Program-made: the position numbers and the translations under genes | Shown: positions 45,175 through 53,509 of the stretch, in pieces | Layout: each line of letters opens with the position of its first letter | Numbering within the stretch: the stretch's first letter is position 1 | Source of the DNA: Chryseomicrobium aureum | GTDB taxonomy: Bacteria; Bacillota; Bacilli; Bacillales_A; Planococcaceae | Length of the DNA stretch: 64,000 nt | Assembly (NCBI RefSeq): GCF_016909155.1 | Contig: NZ_JAFBFG010000003.1 | Span: 62,001 to 126,000, forward strand | Direction of reading: 5' to 3' | The notes under the pieces: generated by a model | What the model saw: only the letters and a program-made list of their open reading frames with translations | What the model was told of the DNA's origin: nothing | Database searches by the model: none

Positions 45175-46344
45175 TCATAACTTTATGATTTTCTTATTTT
45201 GAAATCTTCTTTTTTTCTTCTTCATCATATTCCTACAAGCTGCGTATGCTAACAACCTTTCTATCATATCTGATCCTTCAGTTTCACTGATTGACCTTCC
45301 TATTGGCAGTTTTCCTAAATAAATCTTACCGTCAAGTAGCAATTTAGGTTCGTTTTGAATGACACTTTGTATGACGTCTTCATTTTTAAAACCGTTTCTT
45401 CTACCACTATGAAAGATATCATACGAACCGTCTACTACATTCTCCACTAAGAATTTATCAAGGTTTAATTGCAAAACATTTGTAGAAATACCTCCCATCT
45501 CGACTGCTACCGTTAAATACGTGTTTCCATTTCTATTTCCATACACAGGATCATTTTGTAAGCTCGGAGTACCAAAAATACCAATACGAAAAATTGTATA
45601 ATTTTCTTTAGGTGATTGAACTAGAAAACTTCGATAATAACCTGCAAAGTTGCCTCCACTTGGATTTCCGGAGTTAAATATTCCGTATGAATAATCTTTA
45701 ATAATCTTATGATTGAATCGTCCAGTTGGATTAATATCGCCACATAATATATAATTTTGAAGTTCTGCAATTAGAGTATGTAATTCTGACTGAGTACCTT
45801 CGCCAATATATTCAGTCCCTTTAATGAAATCCATATATTTCTTGTAGGAAATCAACTCATACGGCAATCTTCGCATTCGTACTACCTGTTGATAATGTAC
45901 TTCACCGCTAATCAAATTTTTATAGGTATAAAAATCAGTAGTAAGCAATTTCAAACCATCCTCTGAGCACTCATAAAATTGTGTTTCTTTACCATTTGAA
46001 ACCCCTACATATTTGGCTTTAAGAATCCTATTATATTTTTCCACTTGTACAAGTGTTTCTTCTGTTAAAGAAATGTGACTTGCTTTAATTTCTAGTACAA
46101 GAAAAGGATATTTCTTCTGGTTTGAATCTATTTTCCAAACAATAATGTCTGCTCTCATATTTGAAGTAGATTTGATAGTATTTAAAGGAAATTCTAGGGA
46201 GATGCATTCCTCTGGAACTCCCATCTCATCAAGTAAGAAATCAACTACTTTTTGTCTAACAATCTCTTCTGGAGTTCTTTGAAGAAGAATTTTCCGATTC
46301 CTACACTCTATCAACTTCTTAGTTCCCCTTTTATAAATTGTCAT
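45175..46344 (-). CDS. PD-(D/E)XK nuclease-like protein with type I restriction R-subunit N-terminal domain
   Basis: The 389-residue product starts with the HsdR-like domain: PEEIVRQKVVDFLLDE, then MRADIIVW and FLVLEIKAS, giving the D...ExK nuclease core (about residues 68-90). No helicase follows, so it is not an R subunit; the rest is an unknown domain of about 240 residues. AAGGA precedes the ATG. It overlaps the small gene before it by 14 bases and is the last gene of a leftward series beginning at 49649. A nucleic-acid-cutting effector is plausible (inference). Confidence 0.78.
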   Translation of the reverse strand: MTIYKRGTKKLIECRNRKILLQRTPEEIVRQKVVDFLLDEMGVPEECISLEFPLNTIKSTSNMRADIIVWKIDSNQKKYPFLVLEIKASHISLTEETLVQVEKYNRILKAKYVGVSNGKETQFYECSEDGLKLLTTDFYTYKNLISGEVHYQQVVRMRRLPYELISYKKYMDFIKGTEYIGEGTQSELHTLIAELQNYILCGDINPTGRFNHKIIKDYSYGIFNSGNPSGGNFAGYYRSFLVQSPKENYTIFRIGIFGTPSLQNDPVYGNRNGNTYLTVAVEMGGISTNVLQLNLDKFLVENVVDGSYDIFHSGRRNGFKNEDVIQSVIQNEPKLLLDGKIYLGKLPIGRSISETEGSDMIERLLAYAACRNMMKKKKRRFQNKKIIKL

Positions 46345-46630
46345 ATGTCCTTACCTCACTTCTTAAATACAACGCTAAAGGATAACGATCGACAATACCT
46401 AAATCAATATATTCAAAAATTCCATTGACTAAGGACTCTAAATCCGTTGATAATAGACTCCCTTTTGTATTATTAGTTAGATCATAAAGCAATACTTCTT
46501 CTTCGAATTCATTAGAATACAGAGCTAAAAATAAACTTAACTCCGATTGTTCATCCACTTGAATTCCTTCATCAATTGCAACGATTATCTTATACGGATT
46601 ATCTAGAAGATAAGTTTTTAGTTCATTCAC
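46331..46630 (-). CDS. Small acidic protein, unknown
   Basis: The 99-residue product is acidic (KIIVAIDEGIQVDEQSELS...) with no known motif. The start is a GTG at 46630 with TTGGAGT about 10 bases before it. It overlaps the nuclease-like gene by 14 bases and starts 3 bases after a 25-codon frame. Small size, acidity and coupling to a nuclease gene would fit an immunity or antitoxin role, but this is inference only. Confidence 0.6.
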   Translation of the reverse strand: MNELKTYLLDNPYKIIVAIDEGIQVDEQSELSLFLALYSNEFEEEVLLYDLTNNTKGSLLSTDLESLVNGIFEYIDLGIVDRYPLALYLRSEVRTYDNL

Positions 46631-46633
46631 AGT

Positions 46634-46711
46634 CTATATTACTCCAAGCTTTAGTAATTCATCCTTATTTAACAACAATCTAGATTTAAAGATTTTTGCC
46701 TGCTTACTCAT
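46634..46711 (-). CDS. 25-residue basic peptide frame with strong ribosome binding site
   Basis: ATG at 46711, stop at 46634, product MSKQAKIFKSRLLLNKDELL plus five residues. TTGGAGG lies 8 bases before the ATG, the start overlaps the end of the previous frame, and the next gene begins 3 bases after the stop. The compact packing suggests that it is translated. The peptide is basic, the next product acidic. It matches no family known to me. Confidence 0.45.
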   Translation of the reverse strand: MSKQAKIFKSRLLLNKDELLKLGVI

Positions 46712-47102
46712 AGAATTCGCCTCCAACAATGATCGATATCTTATTTGAATCTTGGTCTGCAGAAAACTGGAATGTATAAGCGGAGTCCAAATAGTCACTG
46801 ATAAAATGATTTTCCTCTACTTGTAGTTAAAGACCTTCCATCTTGCCCGCAATCCCAATCTCTTGTCCAATCTTATACTCTGTCTTTCCATTGTAGAGAA
46901 GTATAACGTTTCCGGAATAATAGTCTTGATAATACTCATCCCAAATCGTTGCCAATACCAGAATTGTTTTGCCGTTGTATTCCATGATATCTATGATTTC
47001 TTCCCAAAAACCCAAAGTCTGGCTTTTATAGTCTTGGTGACGCTTAACAACTTCATAATACTCCATGTAGGAAACTGAACTCCAATAGAGCTCTTCTTTC
47101 AT
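46704..47102 (-). pseudogene. Small gene split by an in-frame TAA
   Basis: From the ATG at 47102 the frame codes 91 residues (MKEELYWSSVSYMEYYEVVK...GKMEGL) to a TAA at 46827, then continues in the same frame for 40 sensible codons (LQVEENHFISDYL...VGGEFYE) to a stop at 46704 that overlaps the next start. This looks like one 132-codon gene with a nonsense change, or a gene with a read-through stop. The open frame before 47102 is encoded by a family C repeat and is not genuine; the true 5' end may have been lost at that repeat. Confidence 0.6.
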
Positions 47103-47107
47103 TCTGA

Positions 47108-47234
47108 GGTACCTGTGCACCACACTACTCAGTCTATTCACTACAATTCTATAAATATTCAGGAGGAACCCAACAATAGCAAGGTCCTCCTCCGTTTATG
47201 CAAATTGTGTTGAATTATTTTGAGCACAGGTACC
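47108..47234. repeat. Family C element 2
   Basis: GGTACCTGTGCAC ... GAGCACAGGTACC ends (one mismatch on the right). It lies inside the leftward gene series, between the split small gene and the gene at 47271, 6 bases before the ATG at 47102. Confidence 0.9.
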
Positions 47235-47270
47235 GATTTAATCAAAGCAAAATTGTATTGTTCACTATAA

Positions 47271-48629
47271 TCATAAAATAAGTGAGTCGTCACTATTCAT
47301 GAAATCAGAAAATGAAGCCAATGTTGGATATTTAAACTCAATATTTAATTTTGTTGCAATTGTGGTAAGCGCCGTTTCTGTCCAAGAGTCCTGTCGGATA
47401 GCTAATTCTACTATTGTATCTAATTCTACCAGAGTTTCTCCATACTCTTTATAGTAGTTGAGAATTAACTTTTCTTGTTCCCGAATTTCGCCGATTACTA
47501 ATACAGCCAACTCTTCTGCTTTTTTTCTTTCCTCAATGGACAATTGAAGGTCTTTCTGTGACGTCACAAAGGCTTTATAAAGTTGCTTCATTCCAATAAG
47601 TGCAACCGGTCCAGCGATGGCTGCTCCGACGGGTCCAAATAAAGCCGCTCCTGCTGCTGTCATCACAATCCCAGAGAAGCAAGATACAGAATTTGAGCCT
47701 AAACCTAGAAGATATTCTTCAGTTGAAATCTGATTCCGAATGTACTTATTAGTAAGTTCTGAAATATTGACTGCTGAACTTGCAAGTGAAGCAACTACAT
47801 TTCCATTCATGATTGGGTTGTTTTTCCCTACATACTTCAACCCATAGGCAACTCCACTAATAACACTACTTCTAACTGCGCTATTTAAAGCAGCCTTGGA
47901 AGTTTCTTTAACGCAGAATTCTTTTGCATAACCACTTTGAATACCTTGTACTGCTCCACCTAAAAAAGCTCCCGCTAATGCTCCAGAAATCATGGCTGAT
48001 GATAGACCATCCATCAACTCCAAATGATTTAGACAATCGGCAACTTCTTCTGGATTCTTTGCAGCATCCATAGCCTCAGAATATTTGGTACCTCCGGAAC
48101 TAATAGTTTTATACTTTAGTTCACCCTGTAAATGTTCTTTAGCCACTTGGTAATCTTTAGCATATATCCCCTCCTTACTAATACGTTTTTCTAAAAGCTC
48201 GTCTACTTTAAGCACTTTATCGGAATTGACAAGCCGGTCCATTCCCACATAATTTTCTTTTGCAATTGAACGGGTTAGAGTAGCCGCACTCGCTGATGAC
48301 TTTGCTTGAATCTCTTTCAATATGTCACCCTGTGGATTTCTAATCCAAACATCCGCAGCAGCATGAGGATACCCTAATTGATCCGTAGTAACGGCTCTTA
48401 ATAAATCTCCTCCTTTTGCAGCAGATACATTGAATTTCGTGACTTCCAAAACTTCAAATAAACGCCCTTGTGTTAACTTAGGGTCACAATTGATATATTG
48501 GAGTGCCACCTTTTTTAATTGCTCCGTACCCGATACAGTTTCTATCAACGCATTGCCTTGACGCTCTATAGTCTCACTAACGAGTTGAGTAGCTACAAAA
48601 TCAAGGTCGGATTGACGAATGGCTACCAT
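47271..48629 (-). CDS. Glycine-rich membrane protein with possible nuclease-like N-terminal domain
   Basis: The 452-residue product has a soluble first half and two Gly/Ala-rich hydrophobic stretches (about residues 212-235, SSAMISGALAGAFLGGAVQG; and 320-348, IVMTAAGAALFGPVGAAIAG), with a helical tail. Residues 85-112 read HAAADVWIRNPQGDILKEIQAKSS, which resembles the D...(E/Q)xK core of PD-(D/E)XK folds (inference). AGAAGGG lies 7 bases before the ATG, and it starts 3 bases after the upstream stop. The two adjacent glycine-rich proteins probably act together at a membrane. I do not recognise the family. Confidence 0.7.
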   Translation of the reverse strand: MVAIRQSDLDFVATQLVSETIERQGNALIETVSGTEQLKKVALQYINCDPKLTQGRLFEVLEVTKFNVSAAKGGDLLRAVTTDQLGYPHAAADVWIRNPQGDILKEIQAKSSASAATLTRSIAKENYVGMDRLVNSDKVLKVDELLEKRISKEGIYAKDYQVAKEHLQGELKYKTISSGGTKYSEAMDAAKNPEEVADCLNHLELMDGLSSAMISGALAGAFLGGAVQGIQSGYAKEFCVKETSKAALNSAVRSSVISGVAYGLKYVGKNNPIMNGNVVASLASSAVNISELTNKYIRNQISTEEYLLGLGSNSVSCFSGIVMTAAGAALFGPVGAAIAGPVALIGMKQLYKAFVTSQKDLQLSIEERKKAEELAVLVIGEIREQEKLILNYYKEYGETLVELDTIVELAIRQDSWTETALTTIATKLNIEFKYPTLASFSDFMNSDDSLIL

Positions 48630-48632
48630 AAG

Positions 48633-49649
48633 TTACCCTTCTAGTTCTTTCATGGAACTTTTAAGCTCTTTAATTTTCGCCTTTACAGATGGAATTAACG
48701 TACCTTCACTATCAAGTAAAGTCGTATTTAAAATCTCCTTCACAACAACTGCTGCTTTGTAATTTATATATATCAGTTGTTGTTCTTCAAATGAATACTT
48801 AGAGAAATCTGTTCCCTTATGTTTGATAAGATTCTTCATTTGAACTATCTTTATATCGAATAAGTTTTGCAATTTCGTTGCCAGACGCATTAATGAATTT
48901 GTTGTTTTTTTAATTGCTTGCATAGCATTAGTAGCTGATTTCAATTTTTCAATATCCACCTCCACCTCCGCTTTCCGTTCGTACATCTCATTTAGTTTCT
49001 TTTCAGTAGAAGCTGAAAAGATGAGACTTCCTATGGCCAAGGCAGGGGCTAATGCAATACCTCCCAACACCATAGTACCTCCAGCAATACCAAATCCTCC
49101 AGCAGCTAAAGATCCACCACCTAGAAAAGCCAGAGTTGCATTCTGTGCAGCAATACCACTTAGTGTAGCAATAGTAGTACCTGTTGAGGCAGCAGCGAAT
49201 GTAGTAGTGGCGCCTAGTGCTCCCATGGCTGCTAATCCCCCACTTGCAAGAGATGCAATGCCTGCTTTTAATACTTGCCCTGCTTCTACAACTTGTTTCT
49301 CCATAACGACTAACAATTGCTCTATATCTTGATCAGCTACAAACTCTTCTGTAATAGCCTGACCATCAAAAGATACATTTTTTATCTGTTGAAACGTTTC
49401 AACAAACTGATGCATAGTCGTGTCCAAAATGTTGAGCTTTAACTCTCCATAGTATTCTAATGATAAATTTGTAGCAACCTTTTGAGACTCAAATTTCTCG
49501 TAAGCAGCAGAGTAAGCTTTTTCTAAATCTTTAGCAATTTCTTTGGTCTCTTTCATATTGCGATAAGAATCTGTGCCTTTCTTTGCTGCTATAGCTGTCG
49601 AAACGACAGATGCACCTGCTACAATTATAGGTATCAAGGGTAGTGGCAT
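48633..49649 (-). CDS. Glycine/alanine-rich membrane protein, unknown
   Basis: The 338-residue product has a hydrophobic start (PLIPIIVAGASVVSTAIAA), a helical domain (about 25-125), a long Gly/Ala hydrophobic region of about 85 residues (128-212, with LASGGLAAMGALGATTTFAA and GGSLAAGGFGIAGGTMVLGG), then a coiled coil to the end. A helical bundle with a buried hydrophobic hairpin is the plan of alpha-helical pore formers (structural analogy only). It is the first gene of a leftward series of six frames. Confidence 0.7.
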   Translation of the reverse strand: MPLPLIPIIVAGASVVSTAIAAKKGTDSYRNMKETKEIAKDLEKAYSAAYEKFESQKVATNLSLEYYGELKLNILDTTMHQFVETFQQIKNVSFDGQAITEEFVADQDIEQLLVVMEKQVVEAGQVLKAGIASLASGGLAAMGALGATTTFAAASTGTTIATLSGIAAQNATLAFLGGGSLAAGGFGIAGGTMVLGGIALAPALAIGSLIFSASTEKKLNEMYERKAEVEVDIEKLKSATNAMQAIKKTTNSLMRLATKLQNLFDIKIVQMKNLIKHKGTDFSKYSFEEQQLIYINYKAAVVVKEILNTTLLDSEGTLIPSVKAKIKELKSSMKELEG

Positions 49650-49906
49650 AATTATACCTGCTCTCTGATTTGTAATATATTTCTATATTCAATGTACCTT
49701 ATAGGAAACTAAAATTCCACTGAAACTCCACAAATAACAAAATATTCTATCAATAAATTTAAAGAAATAAGTTCTTATTCAACCCTTCTATATTAATATT
49801 GTAACCGCCAAATAAAGTGAACAGTTTTTGCTCATTTACGTTGCACACTTTTTATTCAACTATCTCATCCCTTTGACTATAGGTATCTGTCTCTAGGAGG
49901 AAGCAA
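49650..49906. other. AT-rich gap with likely promoter and IS21 left end
   Basis: The promoter of the leftward series should lie in the very AT-rich left part; no clear hexamers were chosen. From about 49799 the sequence looks like the left end of an IS21-type element, leading into a truncated transposase start at 49907. Confidence 0.45.
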
Positions 49907-49981
49907 ATGGAGGAAAAACGTTTGATTTATATTGAAGTACATCAATTAAAGAAACAAGGTGTGAAGATAACTCAGATTTTT
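49907..49981 (+). pseudogene. Truncated IS21-family transposase (IstA) start
   Basis: The first 24 codons, MEEKRLIYIEVHQLKKQGVK then ITQI, match the beginning of IstA proteins, with a good AGGAGGAAGCAA before the ATG. After codon 24 the reading changes abruptly into sequence derived from the end of a RAYT gene. About 95% of the transposase and all of istB are missing. Confidence 0.75.
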
Positions 49982-49984
49982 AGA

Positions 49985-50159
49985 AGGACGACGAACGAAC
50001 AGATACGCTTTTCGGTCGAGAGCGCTTTAACTAGCGGGCGGAGTGACTCGCATCAGAATCAGACGAACTTGGTATATACTGATGATTACAGATCAGAACT
50101 TTTTCTTAAGAATTCCTCTCTGAGGGATCTGTGTAGAGATTTCCAGAATTCCCCTCTGA
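49985..50159 (+). pseudogene. Copy of the 3' end of RAYT 2 and its downstream flank
   Basis: This stretch aligns with 44500-44670: the last ~90 bases of RAYT 2 (around ACAGATACGCTTTTCGGTC) and the flank up to the family C element. Small insertions and deletions break the frame. It shows that a segment 'RAYT 2 tail plus family C' exists twice. Confidence 0.8.
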
Positions 50160-50287
50160 GGTACCTGTGCACCACACTACTCTGTCTATTCACTACAATT
50201 CAATACATATGAAGGAGGAACCTAGCAATAGCAAGGTCCCTCCTCCGTTTATGCAAATTGTGTTGAATTGTTTTGTGCACAGGTACC
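50160..50287. repeat. Family C element 3
   Basis: 128 bp with perfect 13-bp ends GGTACCTGTGCAC and GTGCACAGGTACC. On the left lies the RAYT tail copy, on the right the P-type ATPase remnant. Confidence 0.93.
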
Positions 50288-50293
50288 GATTTT

Positions 50294-50504
50294 CAACTAA
50301 AACATCAATACTGACAACTTTTACTTTTAATGCCTGATAGGCTTGGATTGCAATCGGCGCCACACCAAGAATGGATGCAATGATGAGCGACCAATTGAAA
50401 ATGGCCATGTTGTCTAAGGAAAATCGTCCGAAGAATGCAAGTGCAATCAAAATTGCACTGATCAGTGTAATGGAATTCTTTTTACTTAATATATATCTTT
50501 GCAT
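50294..50504 (-). pseudogene. N-terminal remnant of a heavy-metal P-type ATPase
   Basis: From the ATG at 50504 (behind TTGGAGGG) the frame codes MQRYILSKKN, a hydrophobic segment, and ILGVAPIAIQAYQALKVKVV followed by SIDVLV, a hallmark of the first membrane helices of CadA/ZosA-type P1B ATPases. It then runs into the family C element, so about 70 of some 700 residues remain. The rest of the gene, including the phosphorylation motif, is missing from this window. Confidence 0.82.
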
Positions 50505-50582
50505 GTTGATTCCCTCCAATTTCATTTTCATTTGTATTCCTTGTTGATGACTCTAGTATAGGATGTTTCTATGAAATAAAAA

Positions 50583-50596
50583 TTGATTCGAATCAA
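50583..50596. promoter_or_regulatory. Perfect palindrome upstream of the ATPase remnant
   Basis: TTGATTCGAATCAA, a 14-bp perfect palindrome, lies 79 bases before the remnant's ATG in a region where a metal-responsive regulator would bind. The function is inferred from position only. Confidence 0.45.
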
Positions 50597-50710
50597 GTTC
50601 TATTGTAAAAGTGAAAAATTATAATAGAACAGCAAAACAAAACCAACTGTTTTACGGAATAACTCTTATATATTTTTGAAAAGGAATCTGGTATCCGCAG
50701 AAACTAGAGA

Positions 50711-50856
50711 TGGAAACGACTACCAAAATGTACCTGGACCCCACACAACTTCAACACATTTTATGATTATCCAGTTTTTAACACAGGAATGCGGGTTCAT
50801 TTTGTATATCCGGTGAATAGTCTTGATTGTCCGAATTGTTTTTGGGACAGGTACCT
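50711..50856 (+). repeat. Family B element 4
   Basis: Begins TGGAAACGACTACCAAAATG and ends TTTTTGGGACAGGTACCT. Its right end abuts a RAYT fragment. Confidence 0.92.
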
Positions 50857-50862
50857 ATTTTA

Positions 50863-51186
50863 ATGGTCGAATCCCTTGAGGACTATCCTTACAGCAGCTT
50901 CCCCTATTATGCCTTCTCAGATCTCATTCCCCCGCGTTTTCTTGACACGACCTACCTCCCGAACTTGCTCCCCTATCCTTTTGCTCCGAACAAAGAAGGG
51001 TATTTGGCGTTTGTCTTGCACCGGACGTTCTTTGCGATCGAGGACGGGCGATACAAAGAAGAGGTGCATTCGCAGGCACTTGTTCCGTTCAAGGCTTTGG
51101 TGCTGCGTAATCGGAGGATCCGCGGCATGCGAACGATGGTGCCGGAAGATGAAAAAGGACAGCCCGTGGTGGACTGCCCTGAATGA
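50863..51186 (+). pseudogene. Carboxyl-terminal fragment of a third RAYT
   Basis: The frame codes the last ~107 residues of a RAYT: VESLEDYPYSSFPYY, TTYLPNLLPYPFAPNKEGYL and FVLHRTFFAIEDG. By eye it is closer to RAYT 1 (LTYLPNLLYYPFEK, FVLHRTFFAIENG) than to RAYT 2, but is GC-rich like RAYT 2. The amino half with the HUH motif is gone; the breakpoint lies within a few bases of the end of family B element 4. Confidence 0.88.
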
Positions 51187-51667
51187 CAACTTAGTGGAGA
51201 TCAAGTTTAAAACATGCGGAAAAAGCTAGTTTGAAATGCTAGTTTGTATGCGCAAAAATCAGATATGGAAGCAGCTCCCAAAAGGTACCTGGACCCCACA
51301 CAACTTCAACACAATTTATGTTTATCCAGTTTTTAACATAGGAATGCGGGTTCCCAGTGCATAGCCAGTGAATAATCTTCATTGTCCGAATTGTTTTTTG
51401 GGACAGGTACCTTTTTTGTTAATGATGAATTAGTAGTGATCAACTTTAAAACATGCGGAAAAAGCTAGTTTGAAATGCTAGTTTGTATTCGCAAAAATCA
51501 GATATGGAAACAGCTCCCAAAAGGTACCTGGACCCCACACAACTTCAACACTATTTATGATTATTCACTTTCCAACGCAGGAATGCGGGTTCTTTTTGCA
51601 TATCTCATGAATAATCTTGATTGTCCGAATTGTTTTTGGGACAGGTTTCTGTTTGGGTACCTATTTG
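51187..51667. repeat. Tandem duplication of a 75-bp flank plus family B (elements 5 and 6)
   Basis: Two units, each a shared flank (GATCAAGTTTAAAACATGCGG at about 51199, with its partner at about 51437) followed by a family B element. Element 5 is 51266-51412 and element 6 is 51505-51661. Element 6 has extra bases near its right end (ACAGGTTTCTGTTTGGGTACC). Confidence 0.9.
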
Positions 51668-52807
51668 TTACATACAACATTTCTTGTATTTCTTCCCGCT
51701 TCCACAGGGGCATTTGTCATTGCGCCCGATTTCTGTAGACGCACGGATTGTGGCTTGTGATTTCTGTTCTTGGAATAGTGACCCTGGTGTATGCCCTTTC
51801 AAGGCATAATGTGGTGTCACATCTTTTGCTGCCTTTGCAAGTCGGATTGTTTCCTGCATGATTTCAGGCGTCACTAGTTTTAGATTCCTGAATATTTCGT
51901 TTAGTAATTCATTGAAAGGCACTTGGTTGTTAAGCTGCACACCGAAATCGAACAGCATCCCTTCGACTTCGTCAGGCTCTAATTTTGTCACTTTCTCCAA
52001 ATACAGCGCGAGTCTTTTGTATTCCGGAAAGTCGAGATAGTAGCTTTCGTATGCACGCTTCACCACTTCTGTCGGAGTCAATTCAACAGGTTTCAGATCA
52101 CTGCGATCACTAAGCTGATCAAAGAGCGCATAGGGATTTTCGAGACCAGGCACGACAGCTAAATTCCCGTCGAGCAACAGTTCTTCATAAAAGTCTTGTT
52201 GCACCCACAGAAGATCTCGGACGTGCTGGTAGTCTTTAGGTCCTTCTATGACGCCAAATGCGCGCAACTTTGCGTATAGATCAGCTAGTCGAAGTACCCC
52301 ATATGTATTCAATAAGCCACGTGTAAAGGCCAAGATGACTTTGTTCTGTTTGGCTCTTTCTTTCAACTCTCCCTCAAATAGTTCAATCACCTTGCTTTCC
52401 CGGACATCTTTTGGAATGAATAGAACAAGTTTGTCATCAATCGTTGCCGGAACGAGGAGTGTGGTTCGCCACCACCAGCCGACCTTTTGTGTCACGGGAC
52501 TGTCAATCGGGATAGACCCTTGTTCTTTTACTTCCAAAAAGAGTTGCAACTGGGCGTCACTCAAGCGCTCTAAAAGATAGTGCATAGCCAGGTCTCGATG
52601 TGCCGCAAAGTCTTTGATCAAGTGGGGCTTCGTCATGCGGCGGATTCCTGACAGACGATAGTAATCCACCACTTCGACGAGCTCTTTCTTTAGATAGCGT
52701 TCCAGGGTCTCTTCGTAAGAACTATCGATCGTGACAGATTGCCGCCACCGTTTTTCTTGGCGCGCTGCTTCCCGCTCCATCTGCTCCCAACTAGTAGGTT
52801 TGCTCAT
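51668..52807 (-). CDS. SEC-C motif protein, unknown function
   Basis: The 379-residue soluble protein ends with a zinc-binding SEC-C motif (GRNDKCPCGSGKKYKKCCM), as found at the end of SecA and in many accessory proteins. The rest is helical, with no catalytic motif that I can name. GAAGGAGCGG precedes the ATG. The stop lies 7 bases from family B element 6. Proteins of this kind occur widely in Bacillales; the role is not known. Confidence 0.85.
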   Translation of the reverse strand: MSKPTSWEQMEREAARQEKRWRQSVTIDSSYEETLERYLKKELVEVVDYYRLSGIRRMTKPHLIKDFAAHRDLAMHYLLERLSDAQLQLFLEVKEQGSIPIDSPVTQKVGWWWRTTLLVPATIDDKLVLFIPKDVRESKVIELFEGELKERAKQNKVILAFTRGLLNTYGVLRLADLYAKLRAFGVIEGPKDYQHVRDLLWVQQDFYEELLLDGNLAVVPGLENPYALFDQLSDRSDLKPVELTPTEVVKRAYESYYLDFPEYKRLALYLEKVTKLEPDEVEGMLFDFGVQLNNQVPFNELLNEIFRNLKLVTPEIMQETIRLAKAAKDVTPHYALKGHTPGSLFQEQKSQATIRASTEIGRNDKCPCGSGKKYKKCCM

Positions 52808-53063
52808 TTTGGCCGCTCCTTCTCTTTCTGTTTTATTTAGTGTAGCAAGGATTTATTAATTGAGGGAGATTTTTTAAGGGTCGAGGAAGATTTGTTTTTT
52901 CAGATTTATTTTTATGGAATCTTTAAAAAGGAGTCGCGGATGGGTGTGTTTAGAGGGCAGGCAGGATAGGCAGATAGACTTTGTCCAACGTGGAAAAAAA
53001 GATGGAAGGGGTTGAGCAGTGGTGGATGGATAGTGTATACAACTATTTCTTTTTAGACAAAAT

Positions 53064-53104
53064 CCCCGGCAGTTGGTGGACATTTCATCCAGCAACTCCC
53101 GGGG
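53064..53104. repeat. Family D element 2
   Basis: CCCCGGCAGTTGGTGGA ... TCCAGCAACTCCCGGGG, the best-paired copy. Family B element 7 follows 49 bases later. The remainder of the gap 52808-53509 holds no gene that I can support. Confidence 0.85.
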
Positions 53105-53152
53105 TCTATTAGATTTTCATTAAGTATTGCCTTTACTTCATCTCATTACAAA

Positions 53153-53297
53153 TGGAAGTAGCTCCCAAAAGGTACCTGGACCCCACACAACTTCAACACA
53201 ATTTATAATTACCCATTATCCAACGCAGGAATGCGGGTTCATTTTGCATATCTCATGAATAATCTTGATTGTCCGAATTGTTTTTGGGACAGGTACC
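53153..53297 (+). repeat. Family B element 7
   Basis: Begins TGGAAGTAGCTCCCAAAAGG and ends TTTTTGGGACAGGTACCT. Confidence 0.92.
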
Positions 53298-53361
53298 TAA
53301 TTTAAATCGGGGCTGAAAATAAGGATTTGAAAAAGTACTTACTATCTTCAAAAACTAGAGA

Positions 53362-53507
53362 TGGAAGCAGTTCCCAAAAGGTACCTGGACCCCACACAAC
53401 TTCAACGCAATTTATGATTACCCACTTTCAAACACAGGAATGCGGGTTCATTTTGCATATCTCATGAATAATCTTGATTGCCCGAATTGTTTTTGGGACA
53501 GGTACCT
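53362..53507 (+). repeat. Family B element 8
   Basis: Begins TGGAAGCAGTTCCCAAAAGG and ends TTTTTGGGACAGGTACCT, 2 bases from the stop of the gene at 53510. It is 64 bases from element 7. Confidence 0.92.
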
Positions 53508-53509
53508 AT

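Noticed and set aside
45175-46344. Type I restriction R subunit
   Set aside because: Only the amino-terminal nuclease-like domain is present; no helicase motifs and no hsdM or hsdS nearby.
47103-47141. Extra 13 codons at the start of the small gene at 47102
   Set aside because: These codons are the edge of a family C repeat; the ATG at 47102 is the first one outside it.
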